The notes: a model not told the origin generated them from the sequence alone. A DNA stretch of 24,157 nucleotides from Chitinophagaceae bacterium UBA4857 (GCA_002399735.1 DHEF01000041.1:2282-26438), one strand, 5' to 3'. Shown: positions 14,933 through 22,791, counted from the first letter of the stretch. A program made the numbers and translations.

Positions 14933-17398
14933 TTATTGTCTGGCTGGAGTTGTACTTCCACCTCCGTCGGCAGCACGTTTGTTTTCCTCATCCAAACCTG
15001 TTTTTCGTTGTCTGGCTGCTTTAACTTGTGTGTTACCAAAACGGTAAGTAAAGTTTAGTTTAAGCTGGCGACTTTCCCAACGTCCGCTGGCAACACCATA
15101 TACCCCTGTAAAGTTGCTGCTGCCCGCCCAACGCATGGTTTTGAAAATATCACTAACAGTTAAACGGAAAGTGCCTTTGCCTTTTAATACTTGTTGTTGT
15201 AAACCTGCATCAATACCCCACATTTCTCTGCTGCGGAATATACCTTGCCAAATGGCTGGCGATGAATAGAAACCGCTTAACTCGGCTGTTAAGGTTTTAT
15301 TTAATTTAAAGGTGTTTTGCATATAATAGGTTAATGCAAATACATCCTGGTTTACTTTACGGTCGCCACCACCAAAATCGGCTTTGTACAAAGAGTAATA
15401 AGCGTTTAAGTTGGCAAAGAAACTGTAAAACTTATACTGGAAAGGGTAGCTTACATTAAGGGCAATAATGTCCTGTGTAGCAAGGTTTTCCTTGGTCATA
15501 AAAGCTTTCGAAGTTTCTGTAGTATCGGCTAACTGTGCAAAAATATCTTTTACATGGCTATAGTTAATAGATGTGTTTAGCATGTATTTATAAGTATGCG
15601 ATATACCAATACTGTTAGTGTACTGTGGTTTTAACTGCGTATTACCTTTCTGGAAAGTATAGTCATCTATTCTAAACTCAAATGGATTTAAATCCTGGTA
15701 AGCCGGACGGTCAATACGACGACTGAAGGTAACACCGAACTGGCTCATCGGGTTTTTATTAAACGTTAAAGCTGCACTTGGGAAAAAGTCGGTGTAATTA
15801 CGGTGTATGGTAGAATCGTAAGCTACATACTGGTTTGTGTTAGCGTTATACTGTTGTCCGGTTGAGTTTCCCTTAGAATCTGTATTTTCCATACGTACCC
15901 CAACCTGGAACATAAAGCCGGTAAAAGCACGGTTATAGTTTACGTATAAAGCGTTTACATTTTCATTATATTTAAAACGGTTGCTTAAATCTCTGTTATA
16001 CACTTCATTAGTACCATCTATATCGTATCGGCTAAAGTTGTTATCGGTATTAACAAAGCCAACTTTACCACCTAAGCCAAGTTTACCTTTTTTAAAGTTA
16101 GTTTCATAATCTACTTTGGTAGAATAAAGGGTGATATCGGTAGGTGCTATCATACGGTAAATATTACTGTATAAAGGTGTTGTACCGTCTTTGTCAAAAT
16201 AGTAGTTAGGCTGAAACTGGTTACTACGTAAATTAAAAGTACCATAATCGGCATCCACGTTTAACTCTGCACCACCGGTTACTGCATAACGGTAGTTAAG
16301 GTTAAAGTTCAGGTTAGTACGGTTCATGTCGTTGGTAGTACGGCTGTTTAATAAACGGTCTGTTACACCAGTTGTTTGGTTGGTAATAGAGGTGTTACCA
16401 TTCATGTTCAAATCAATATCTGCAATATTGCCGTTTACGATAGCGCCTATAGTGCTTTTAGAAGACAGGAAGTAATCGATACCTGTTTTAAAGTTATGGG
16501 TGTTATAATTAAACTTCATAGTACTGTTCTGGTTAAAAACAGAATCCGCTTGCTCACGATACATATTTTGCCAGTTACCGTTTAAACCACGGCTGTAATT
16601 GTAGTTGCCAAATACATTGATTCTTTTATTTCGGTGGTTGAGGCTTATGCCGCCATTGTATTTGCCATAAGTACCTATATTGTAACCTGCATTAACAGAA
16701 CCATTTGTACCAAAAGTCTTATTTTTCTTAAGTTTAATATTAATAATACCGGCGTTCCCCGCTGCCTCGTATTTAGCTGACGGGTTGGTAATTAATTCAA
16801 TGGCCTCTACCTGCGATGATTGCAGGGTTTTCAGAAAGTTAGCCAGATCGGTACCACTTAAAGGGCTGGGTTTGCCATCAATAAATACCTGTACGCCATT
16901 TTTCCCGGCCATCGTCAGGTTATCATCTTTATCTACCATCACTCCGGGAGCTTTACGTAATAACTCCAAGGCATCATTGCCGGTAGCATTAATTGTACCT
17001 TCTACATTTAAAATAGTTTTATCGGCTTTTACTTCTACCATTGGTTTTCTGGCAGTAACCGTTACGCCTTCCATAGTAGCTTCGGCCTTTAATAACTTAA
17101 TTACAGGTACAGTTACAGACGCACCATTTACCTCAAAAGGGCTGCTTAAATAAGGCTGGTAACCAATATTTGTTACACTTACAAAGTATTTGCCGGCTGC
17201 AACGCCATCAAAACTATAATTACCACTATTGTCCGTTGTAGAAAGTTTGGCGAGTGTAGAGTCTGTTGCTTTTAATAAAGAAACAGTTGTACTTACCATA
17301 GCTTTGTTTTGCTCATCTTGTACCGTTCCTGTTACTTTTTGTGCATTTACACTAAAAACGGAAAGGCCAAACACAGTTAGAAAAAGGAAAAATTTCAT
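14933..17398 (-). CDS. TonB-dependent-receptor-like outer-membrane protein (OMP_b-brl_3 type)
   Basis: The 821-residue protein has a signal peptide (1-19, ending VNA). A carboxypeptidase-regulatory-like Ig domain follows (about 20-110: VTGTVQDEQNKAMVSTTVSLL...GNYSFDGVAAGKYFVSV). Next is a receptor plug (about 125-225: NATGNDALELLRKAPGV, VQVFIDGKPSPLSG, IELITNPSAKYEAAGNAGIINI), then a long beta barrel closing with KLNFTYRFGN. A polar tail of about 30 residues follows (QVKAARQRKTGLDEENKR), typical of this subgroup. Such proteins sit in the outer membrane; the substrate is unknown, and no SusD partner is next to it, so it is not a classical SusCD pair. A TATATTTG promoter element lies at 17419-17426. 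Confidence 0.88.
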   Translation of the reverse strand: MKFFLFLTVFGLSVFSVNAQKVTGTVQDEQNKAMVSTTVSLLKATDSTLAKLSTTDNSGNYSFDGVAAGKYFVSVTNIGYQPYLSSPFEVNGASVTVPVIKLLKAEATMEGVTVTARKPMVEVKADKTILNVEGTINATGNDALELLRKAPGVMVDKDDNLTMAGKNGVQVFIDGKPSPLSGTDLANFLKTLQSSQVEAIELITNPSAKYEAAGNAGIINIKLKKNKTFGTNGSVNAGYNIGTYGKYNGGISLNHRNKRINVFGNYNYSRGLNGNWQNMYREQADSVFNQNSTMKFNYNTHNFKTGIDYFLSSKSTIGAIVNGNIADIDLNMNGNTSITNQTTGVTDRLLNSRTTNDMNRTNLNFNLNYRYAVTGGAELNVDADYGTFNLRSNQFQPNYYFDKDGTTPLYSNIYRMIAPTDITLYSTKVDYETNFKKGKLGLGGKVGFVNTDNNFSRYDIDGTNEVYNRDLSNRFKYNENVNALYVNYNRAFTGFMFQVGVRMENTDSKGNSTGQQYNANTNQYVAYDSTIHRNYTDFFPSAALTFNKNPMSQFGVTFSRRIDRPAYQDLNPFEFRIDDYTFQKGNTQLKPQYTNSIGISHTYKYMLNTSINYSHVKDIFAQLADTTETSKAFMTKENLATQDIIALNVSYPFQYKFYSFFANLNAYYSLYKADFGGGDRKVNQDVFALTYYMQNTFKLNKTLTAELSGFYSSPAIWQGIFRSREMWGIDAGLQQQVLKGKGTFRLTVSDIFKTMRWAGSSNFTGVYGVASGRWESRQLKLNFTYRFGNTQVKAARQRKTGLDEENKRAADGGGSTTPARQ

Positions 17399-17418
17399 TT
17401 TTTAGGTTTTATCTGAGG

Positions 17419-17426
17419 CAAATATA
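17419..17426 (-). promoter_or_regulatory. Predicted promoter -7 element of the outer-membrane receptor gene
   Basis: The minus strand reads TATATTTG, an exact TAnnTTTG match, 20 bases before the ATG. A T-rich GTTTTT lies about 20 bases further upstream as a plausible -33 region. Confidence 0.6.
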
Positions 17427-17557
17427 TTTTGCAATTTTCCTCCTGAAAAACGATTGCCGATGAATGGCATGAAAACTATGTTAAACGGCAGTATTTATCG
17501 GGCTAACTGATGCAAACGGTTTAAAAATGGGGGTGAATGACGGTAAATAAAATAATC

Positions 17558-17588
17558 TTTGCACTCCAACGGGTTTTACTCATATTTG
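17558..17588 (+). promoter_or_regulatory. Predicted gcvH promoter
   Basis: TTTG at 17558-17561, exactly 19 bases of spacer, then CATATTTG at 17581-17588 (seven of eight bases of TAnnTTTG). The gcvH ATG follows 19 bases later. Both elements and the spacing fit the Bacteroidota primary sigma factor. Confidence 0.65.
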
Positions 17589-17607
17589 CGAAATAAAATT
17601 TTCTATC

Positions 17608-17985
17608 ATGAGTTTTCCTGCCAACTTAAAGTACACAAAAGACCACGAATGGATTAAATTGGATGGTAATGTAGCCACTATTGGTATTACCGATTTTGCT
17701 CAGAAAGAGCTGGGTGATATCGTTTTTGTTGAAGTTGAAACCATCGGACAAACTGTAAGCGAAGGCGAAGTGTTTGGTACGGTTGAAGCCGTAAAAACGG
17801 TTTCCGATTTATTTTCACCGGTTGCCGGAACTATCGATGAACTGAATCCTGCTTTGGCAAACGAGCCTGAGTTGGTAAACAGCGATCCTTATGGTGAAGG
17901 CTGGATGATTAAAATGACAGTTACTGATTCGGCTGCTGTAGAAGCTTTAATGGATGCAGCTGCTTATGAAGCATTGGTTTCTTAA
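17608..17985 (+). CDS. gcvH: Glycine cleavage system H protein
   Basis: GcvH carries the lipoyl arm that shuttles the aminomethyl group between the P, T and L proteins during glycine breakdown to CO2, ammonia and methylene-THF in the cytoplasm. The 125-residue length is normal. The lipoylated residue is Lys63 in GTVEAVKTVSDLFSPVAG. The N-terminal KYTKDHEWIKLDG and C-terminal NPALANEPELVNSDPYGEGWMIKM blocks are typical. The other gcv genes are not in the window, as is common when gcvH is separate. The gene has its own promoter and ends in a strong terminator more than 220 bases downstream, so its transcript probably has a long 3' end that crosses a dispersed repeat. Confidence 0.96.
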   Translation: MSFPANLKYTKDHEWIKLDGNVATIGITDFAQKELGDIVFVEVETIGQTVSEGEVFGTVEAVKTVSDLFSPVAGTIDELNPALANEPELVNSDPYGEGWMIKMTVTDSAAVEALMDAAAYEALVS

Positions 17986-18061
17986 TATTACGGGTTTATT
18001 TTGGGTTACCGGCTATAGTTTCTGATGAGCTTCTGTTACGTCCCAGTCTTGTACGTTCTGT

Positions 18062-18126
18062 AACGCGAAGCATCAATGAGGCAAACTCAATCACTAATAT
18101 CGAATTAATGCTATTGGGAATTGTGC
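18062..18126 (+). repeat. Copy 2 of the dispersed intergenic repeat
   Basis: AACGCGAAGCATCAATGAG (18062-18080) is identical to the reverse complement of 24115-24133. Similarity continues through AATATCGAA.TAAT.CTATTGG..ATTGTG in both copies. It lies in the gcvH-VanZ gap, before the gcvH terminator. It lacks the CCCCG hairpin end seen in the other two copies. Confidence 0.65.
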
Positions 18127-18206
18127 GGATTTTCCATTTTTAGCGGGAAACCAAATATTAATTATTAAAACTTAATTACCACAATACCTACTAATAAATA
18201 ATGGTG

Positions 18207-18237
18207 ACGCTGTACGCATTGTACAGCGTTTTTTTTA
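18207..18237 (+). terminator. Intrinsic terminator after gcvH
   Basis: ACGCTGTAC (18207-18215) pairs perfectly with GTACAGCGT (18221-18229) around GCATT, followed by a run of nine T (18229-18237). It lies 34 bases before the VanZ-like gene, which must therefore start from its own promoter or from read-through. Confidence 0.93.
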
Positions 18238-18270
18238 TCTTACTGCTTTAAACGTCATTATCACTTATTC

Positions 18271-18645
18271 ATGAAGTATTTATTCCCTGCAATAGCCTGG
18301 TTTATTTTGTCTGTTGTATTACTTACATTGCCCGGCTCTCGATTACCCTCTACTAATTGGTTAAGTAATATTGGTTTTGATAAATGGGTACATATTGGCA
18401 TGTTTAGTATCATGGTTTTTTTATGGTGCTGGGGTATTGCAAAGTCTTCGGGCAAAACTAAACAACAATTGAAAAAAACTTTTATCTGGGTATTTGTAAT
18501 AAGTAGCGCCTTTGGTATAGCTATGGAATATGTGCAGGAAAACCTTATTGTAAATCGTTCTTTTGATGTAGGAGATATTGTTGCCGATATAGCCGGCGCT
18601 GCAATTGGGTTAGCTTATTCGTGGTACAGGTTTATAAAAAAATAG
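18271..18645 (+). CDS. VanZ-like membrane protein
   Basis: This 124-residue inner-membrane protein has four predicted helices (about 3-20, 40-57, 69-85 and 98-118). It shows the VanZ-family pattern LPGSRLP in the first loop, DKWVHIGMFSIMVFLW in the second helix, and SSAFGIAMEYVQENLIVNRSFDVGDIVADIAGAAIG. The conserved Asp/His (DKWVH), Glu (MEYVQ) and Asp (DVGDIVAD) residues are all present. Proteins of this type range from teicoplanin-resistance VanZ to functionally unknown relatives, so resistance should not be assumed. VanZ-like genes often follow gcvH in Bacteroidota (from memory). The stop codon touches a hairpin whose T run points the other way (see 18645-18666). Confidence 0.85.
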   Translation: MKYLFPAIAWFILSVVLLTLPGSRLPSTNWLSNIGFDKWVHIGMFSIMVFLWCWGIAKSSGKTKQQLKKTFIWVFVISSAFGIAMEYVQENLIVNRSFDVGDIVADIAGAAIGLAYSWYRFIKK

Positions 18646-18666
18646 ACCCCTGTGGAAACAGGGGTC
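18645..18666 (-). terminator. Intrinsic terminator oriented for a minus-strand transcript
   Basis: GACCCCTGT (18645-18653) pairs perfectly with ACAGGGGTC (18658-18666). On the plus strand the stem is followed by GCAACC, but on the minus strand it is followed by TATTTTTTTATA. The orientation therefore suits a transcript coming from the right, although the nearest minus-strand gene ends at 19130. Confidence 0.72.
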
Positions 18667-18749
18667 GCAACCAAAACTAACTGCTTATGAGAAAATATAT
18701 GAAATCTTTTTTAGAAGATTTGTATGCTTATTTATATAACGCAAATTTA
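18645..18749 (-). ncRNA. Candidate small RNA (promoter element to terminator)
   Basis: The minus strand has TAAATTTG at 18742-18749, an exact -7 consensus match. About 90 bases later comes the well-formed terminator at 18645-18666. The interval also folds locally: AAATCTT and AAGATTT, near 18700-18720, form a seven-pair stem. No -33 element was found. It matches no RNA family I can name, and the interval could instead encode the 33-residue plus-strand ORF. Confidence 0.3.
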
Positions 18750-19129
18750 CAACCAAACGTTCCATACATGCTGTTAATAAAAGTTTAAAAGCTTAAATTT
18801 CAATGTTAAATTTTCAAAAACCACTCATCTTATTATTTTACCGCTTATCCAAGTAAATGAAAATTCACTATCTAACAATTGATTATCAACAACATTAAAA
18901 GAACTTAAGTAGCTATTTGCTGCTTGTGGTAATAGTATTACATATTTCATACCAAAAATGCCACAACCAACTTTAAATACTTATTTTTTTTCGTATTAAC
19001 ATTTCATTAATATCGTCATAAGTACTTACTCTTAATGAACTACAGTATTAATAATAACAGCATACTATCTATATGGTTTAGCGTCAACAAAACATTAACA
19101 TTATTTATATGTTATGCGGTTGATTCTTT
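18646..19129. other. 484-bp AT-rich intergenic region
   Basis: The left part holds the terminator, a possible small ORF (18687-18788, plus) and a possible minus-strand small RNA (18645-18749). The rest, about 18790-19129, is very AT-rich, and I see no gene, hairpin or repeat there that I can support. It may be the 3' end of the DUF937 transcript. Confidence 0.5.
18687..18788 (+). CDS. Possible 33-residue small protein
   Basis: An ATG-to-TAA frame encodes MRKYMKSFLEDLYAYLYN... and ends MLLIKV. The start is amphipathic and helix-like. The leader ACTAACTGC...TTATGA.AAA resembles the one before the gene at 988 (ACTAACTGC, then CTTATGAAAAA). There is no promoter, terminator or homology evidence, and it overlaps the candidate small RNA, so it may not be translated. 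Confidence 0.2.
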   Translation: MRKYMKSFLEDLYAYLYNANLQPNVPYMLLIKV

Positions 19130-19786
19130 TTATTTAAAGAAACCTTTAATTAAATCGGTAATGCCACCAATACCACCTTGGTTATTTGACGGTTGACCTT
19201 TTTCTTCCACAGCGCCTTGTGTAACCTGACTAATTAGGTCCTGTATGTTAAATCCGCCACCGCTATTGTTGCCATTTGTAAACTGGTCCAATAATCCCTG
19301 GAAATTAAACCCGTTACTTCCTGCATTTTCGGAGGTGGCTACTTTTCCACCGGTTAAAGACCCAATAAGATCATTTAAATCAAATGCATCATTTTCAGGC
19401 GCATTGTTAGTAGTACGGCTAACTAAAGACTCCAATACATTTGGAATTAAATTATTGGCAACGCTGCTGGCTTGTGCAGGAGCCATGTTAAACTTAGTAG
19501 TCAGCTTGCTAATAAAATGCCCAATCATCATACTTACGATGGGGTTTTTTAATAGTCCGGCAATACCGCTACCACCACCGTTTTGTTGCTGGTTGTTGTT
19601 ACCACCGGTAAACATATCCAGTATGTTTTGTAAACCGCCACCCGCTAAAATGTTTTGTAAACCCGATGATACGGTTTTAGTTGCTTCGGCAAGAATGGCA
19701 TTGTTGTTTTCGTTTGGAACTTCCTGATTTTCTACTACAGTGTCCTTACCAAATTCTTTCACTAATTGTGCAATTTGATCTAACAT
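19130..19786 (-). CDS. DUF937 / YidB-like protein
   Basis: The 218-residue soluble protein has low-complexity Gly/Asn/Gln linkers (FTGGNNNQQQNGGGSGIAG, TNGNNSGGGFN) joining short helical blocks. It begins MLDQIAQLVKEFGKD, the usual opening of DUF937 proteins. A central conserved helix pair (PIVSMMIGHFISKLTTKFNMAPAQASSVANNLIPNVLESLVSR, about 82-124) has the pattern of the family core. Repeated short motifs (GLQNILAGGG / GLQNILDMF; GLLDQFTNG / DLISQVTQG / DLIKGFFK) suggest internal duplication. The function of the family is not known to me. No signal peptide or membrane helix is visible. It is divergent from murF, with 170 bases between the two start codons. Confidence 0.75.
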   Translation of the reverse strand: MLDQIAQLVKEFGKDTVVENQEVPNENNNAILAEATKTVSSGLQNILAGGGLQNILDMFTGGNNNQQQNGGGSGIAGLLKNPIVSMMIGHFISKLTTKFNMAPAQASSVANNLIPNVLESLVSRTTNNAPENDAFDLNDLIGSLTGGKVATSENAGSNGFNFQGLLDQFTNGNNSGGGFNIQDLISQVTQGAVEEKGQPSNNQGGIGGITDLIKGFFK

Positions 19787-19944
19787 GGTTGTTGATGTTT
19801 TAAAGTTGTAATGATTTGTTTTGGCGGAGAGGGGATGTAAAATTATACAAATAAAGCATCCTGCAATAAAATCTTTCTGTTATAAATTTTTGTGGTACGC
19901 TGTTTTTTTAGCCTGCCACTATAACTTGCTATATTCCTTTTAGT

Positions 19945-19952
19945 TAGCTTTG
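19945..19952 (+). promoter_or_regulatory. Predicted murF promoter -7 element next to the start codon
   Basis: TAGCTTTG is an exact TAnnTTTG match that ends four bases before the murF ATG (19957-19959). Normal spacing to the transcription start would put the first base at or beside the A of ATG, predicting a leaderless mRNA. A TTG at 19926-19928 gives only 16 bases of spacing. Confidence 0.5.
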
Positions 19953-19956
19953 TTAC

Positions 19957-21234
19957 ATGACAATAGCAGCACTTTATCAACTTTATTTGCAGCACCCTTC
20001 GGTGCAAACCGATACCCGAAAACTGCAATCCGGCGATATTTATTTTGCTTTAAAAGGCGACAATTTTGACGGAAATCTTTTTGCCGCTGCGGCACTGGAA
20101 AAAGGAGCAGCTTATGCTGTTATTGATAATGCTGATTATGTAATTAATGAACAAACCATATTGGTGGATGATGTACTTACGGCCTTACAACAATTAGCCA
20201 AACATCACCGCCAGCAGTTTAATATACCGTTTATAGCCATTACCGGCAGTAACGGAAAAACAACTTCCAAAGAACTGGTGCATGCCGTATTAAGCACCAC
20301 TTACAAAGCATATACTACCGAAGGAAATTTAAACAACCATATAGGCATTCCGTTAACCATATTAAAAATAAAGGCCGATGCAGCAATAGCTGTTATTGAA
20401 ATGGGCGCCAACCATCAACAGGAAATAGCAGGTTATTGTAAGTATACTTTGCCTACACATGGCATCATAACCAATGCCGGTAAGGCACATTTAGAAGGCT
20501 TTGGCGGCGAAACAGGTGTGAAAAAAGGAAAAGGGGAGTTGTTCGATTATATCAGAGAAAACAATGGTACGGTTTTCATTATGAGCGATTATGATTACCT
20601 GCAAGAAATGAGTAAAGGAATAAAAGAGGTAGTTACTTACGGCACACATGATGCATTGATACAAGGTACAGTAGCCGCAAGTGATACTTTTTTAACCGTA
20701 AATATGGCAACCGGTGCTTATACCGGGTTATTAAAAACACAACTTGTTGGCGATTATAACTTGCCTAATGTTTTATTGGCAGTTGCGGTAGGACAATACT
20801 TTAAAGTAGCACCACAAAATATACAAAAGGCTTTAGAAAATTACACACCATCCAACAGTCGTTCGCAGTTGATGGTAAAAGGCACCACGCAAATTATTAT
20901 GGATGCCTATAATGCCAACCCAAGTAGTATGAAACTAGCCATTGAAAATTTTTCTCGCCAAGCCGATGAACGTAAAGTTTTAATGTTAGGGGCCATGGCC
21001 GAATTGGGTGAGGAAAGTTTGCAAGAACATCAAAATATTATCGATACCATTGGCCAATACAGATGGCATCAGGTAGTGTTAGTGGGCGGTGATTTTTTAA
21101 GAATAAATCACCCTTTTCTACAATTTACAAATGTAAACGAAGCAAAAGATTGGTACATGCAACAAAATATGCAAAACACTAGTGTGCTAATTAAAGGCAG
21201 CCGCAGTATGCAAATGGAAAAAATAATCGCTTAG
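19957..21234 (+). CDS. murF: UDP-N-acetylmuramoyl-tripeptide--D-alanyl-D-alanine ligase
   Basis: MurF joins D-Ala-D-Ala to the UDP-MurNAc-tripeptide with ATP, the last cytoplasmic step of peptidoglycan precursor synthesis. The 425-residue protein shows the N-terminal substrate domain (VQTDTRKLQSGDIYFALKGDNFDGN, about 16-40). The P-loop is ITGSNGKTTSKELV (about 95-108, Lys101). The Mur-ligase core reads EMGANHQQEIAGY...GIITNAGKAHLEGFGG. The C-terminal domain has IIMDAYNANPSSMK and MLGAMAELGEES. Length is normal. The start is supported by the family's usual N-terminus (a short helix before the TDTRK motif). A promoter element lies only four bases upstream of the ATG, which suggests a leaderless transcript. 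It is not next to other mur genes. Confidence 0.95.
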   Translation: MTIAALYQLYLQHPSVQTDTRKLQSGDIYFALKGDNFDGNLFAAAALEKGAAYAVIDNADYVINEQTILVDDVLTALQQLAKHHRQQFNIPFIAITGSNGKTTSKELVHAVLSTTYKAYTTEGNLNNHIGIPLTILKIKADAAIAVIEMGANHQQEIAGYCKYTLPTHGIITNAGKAHLEGFGGETGVKKGKGELFDYIRENNGTVFIMSDYDYLQEMSKGIKEVVTYGTHDALIQGTVAASDTFLTVNMATGAYTGLLKTQLVGDYNLPNVLLAVAVGQYFKVAPQNIQKALENYTPSNSRSQLMVKGTTQIIMDAYNANPSSMKLAIENFSRQADERKVLMLGAMAELGEESLQEHQNIIDTIGQYRWHQVVLVGGDFLRINHPFLQFTNVNEAKDWYMQQNMQNTSVLIKGSRSMQMEKIIA

Positions 21235-21386
21235 TATTTTTTGTTTACCAGCTGTAGCTCCCTGATCATCGTTCCTTGCGTCGCACTCTTCAACAGCATT
21301 AACACAGATGAGCATTTTATAAGATTCCTGTATTTTGAAAAAACTACAATTATTAATTACTAATTTTTAATTATTAATTACAAACA

Positions 21387-21394
21387 TACCTTTG
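21387..21394 (+). promoter_or_regulatory. Predicted promoter -7 element of the DUF983 gene
   Basis: TACCTTTG is an exact TAnnTTTG match 25 bases before the ATG at 21420. TTTT at 21364-21367 sits at the 19-base spacing expected for the -33 element. Upstream, the word AATTATTAATTAC occurs twice (21348-21360 and 21369-21381). Confidence 0.55.
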
Positions 21395-21419
21395 CAACGT
21401 TTCAATAAAGATTTATTAC

Positions 21420-21878
21420 ATGAGTAATAGCAATGCAAGCAAAGGATATCTAACATCAACACTGGGTTGTTATTGTCCACGTTGCCGCGAAGGCAAATTA
21501 TTTAAAAACCCATTAAGCATTAAACTTAAGCGTAACCTGGCTATGCACAAAACCTGTGTAGTTTGCGGCCAGCCTACCGAGTTGGAAGTTGGGTTTTATT
21601 ATGGCACCAGTTATGTTAGTTATGCCTTAACTGTAGCACTAAGTGTAGCTAGTTTAATTGCCTGGTGGATTTTTATTGGTTTATCAATTTATGATAACCG
21701 GTTTATTTACTGGCTTATTTTTAATGCGGTTTTTTTATTTTGTCTGCAACCTGTACTCATGCGACTAAGCCGTAGTTTATGGATTTCCTGGTTTGTAAAA
21801 TACGATCCTGATTGGAAAAATACAGCACCGGAAGATGTGTCTGAACGTGTAAATAAAAACCAGGGTGAGGATATTTAA
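21420..21878 (+). CDS. DUF983 family membrane protein with zinc-ribbon cysteines
   Basis: This 152-residue protein has two CxxC pairs near its N-terminus: Cys19/Cys22 in CYCPRCREGKLF and Cys46/Cys49 in TCVVCGQP. This is the expected pattern of a small zinc ribbon. Two or three hydrophobic helices follow (about 63-90 and 97-118). The phrase GFYYGTSYVSYAL is a hallmark of DUF983 proteins. The C-terminus is polar (YDPDWKNTAPEDVSERVNK). The molecular role is not established. Its stop codon overlaps the stop of the convergent TauE gene: the two coding regions share bases 21875-21878, and no terminator hairpin separates them. Confidence 0.87.
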   Translation: MSNSNASKGYLTSTLGCYCPRCREGKLFKNPLSIKLKRNLAMHKTCVVCGQPTELEVGFYYGTSYVSYALTVALSVASLIAWWIFIGLSIYDNRFIYWLIFNAVFLFCLQPVLMRLSRSLWISWFVKYDPDWKNTAPEDVSERVNKNQGEDI

Positions 21879-22678
21879 TTTTTAAATACTAACTCTTTTG
21901 CCAGTATAAAAATACCCATTACTAATACAAAAATCCCAAAGCTTTTCTTTAAAGTCTGCGCAGGTATTTTTTCAGCAAAATGGCTACCTATAAAAATACC
22001 AACGATGGATAACAGGCTAAAGCCTAATAACAATGTCCAGTTATAGGTAAATTGTTTTAGCGTAAACAAAAATCCAAACAGCGAATTGATACCAATAATT
22101 AAAAGCGATGTACCCACCGCTGTTTTCATGGGTACATGAAGTAGCAACACAAGTGTAGGAATAATAATAAACCCGCCACCGGCGCCTAAAAACCCTGTAA
22201 GCATACCAATAAATAAACCCAGCAAAACCATCAGGAAGGGTTTGTTTATTTTACGGCCTTCCTGCTGAACGTTTTTCTCCACTGTTTTATTAAACAACAT
22301 ACTCAGCGAAGTAGCCAGCATTAATAAAGCAAACAACACCATTAAAAACATTTCCTTACTCACGTCCATTTTACCGATATTAAATAAGGTATCGGGTAAG
22401 GCGGGCAAGATATAATGCCTTGTAATAAATATGGAAAAAATAGAAGGAATCCCAAACTCGGTAACAGCCCTGAAATCTACCATTTTGCGGCTATAAGCCC
22501 TGATGCCACCAGTAAAACTGGTAACTCCTACAATAAACAGGGAGCAAGTGGTGGCCAATAAAGGATTAATGTGTAATAAATAAACTAAAATGGGTACTGT
22601 TAAGATAGAACCACCGCCACCCATTAAGCCTAATAAAATGCCCACTACTAAAGCCGATAAATAGCCTAAAATTTCCAT
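21875..22678 (-). CDS. TauE/SafE-type sulfite/anion exporter permease
   Basis: The 267-residue inner-membrane protein has about eight helices and the two-fold repeated Gly-rich motif of the TauE/SafE family: GILLGLMGGGGSILTVPILVYLLHINPLLATTCSL near the N-terminus and GLFIGMLTGFLGAGGGFIIIPTLVLLLHVPMKTAVGTSLL in the second half. Family members move sulfite, sulfoacetate or related organosulfur anions, but specificity cannot be read here. I choose the ATG at 22676-22678 (MEILGYLSALVVG), which matches the usual family start. A longer frame would begin at 22744, but its extra 22 residues are hydrophilic-aromatic and would run up to the tRNA fragment at 22750. No sulfur-metabolism genes are adjacent. 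Confidence 0.88.
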   Translation of the reverse strand: MEILGYLSALVVGILLGLMGGGGSILTVPILVYLLHINPLLATTCSLFIVGVTSFTGGIRAYSRKMVDFRAVTEFGIPSIFSIFITRHYILPALPDTLFNIGKMDVSKEMFLMVLFALLMLATSLSMLFNKTVEKNVQQEGRKINKPFLMVLLGLFIGMLTGFLGAGGGFIIIPTLVLLLHVPMKTAVGTSLLIIGINSLFGFLFTLKQFTYNWTLLLGFSLLSIVGIFIGSHFAEKIPAQTLKKSFGIFVLVMGIFILAKELVFKN

Positions 22679-22749
22679 AAATGCGATGTTAGGGTAACCT
22701 GTTTGTAGGCCATAGTAAAATAAAGGAGATATGATGGTAGTCAAAGTGA

Positions 22750-22778
22750 ATCGAAGGTTCGAATCCCTTCCTCTCTGC
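22750..22778 (+). pseudogene. 3' fragment of tRNA-Ser
   Basis: These 29 bases match the 3' end of the complete tRNA-Ser at 23797-23883 (its complement 23796-23824) at 28 of 29 positions, the difference being A at 22755. It covers the T arm and acceptor 3' strand (GGTTCGAATCCCTTCC...). The matching tRNA 5' half is absent upstream. It points opposite to the intact gene, so the two form inverted repeats around the higBA genes. Confidence 0.85.
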
Positions 22779-22791
22779 TAGTTTAAAAGAT

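Noticed and set aside
14933..17398. SusC of a polysaccharide utilisation locus
   Set aside because: No susD-like lipoprotein or glycan enzymes adjoin it, and the barrel is of the shorter OMP_b-brl_3 type with a polar tail.
18271..18645. Glycopeptide resistance gene
   Set aside because: The protein is only VanZ-like by family; no vanHAX or other resistance genes are nearby, and such proteins are common in Bacteroidota next to gcvH.
22679..22744. Longer N-terminus for the TauE/SafE permease (start at 22744)
   Set aside because: The added 22 residues do not resemble the family start and would approach the tRNA fragment; MEILGYLSALVVG at 22678 fits the usual beginning.
22700..22778. A complete tRNA ending at 22778
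   Set aside because: The sequence upstream of 22750 gives no acceptor partner for CCTCTCT, no D arm and no anticodon stem, so only a 3' fragment is present.
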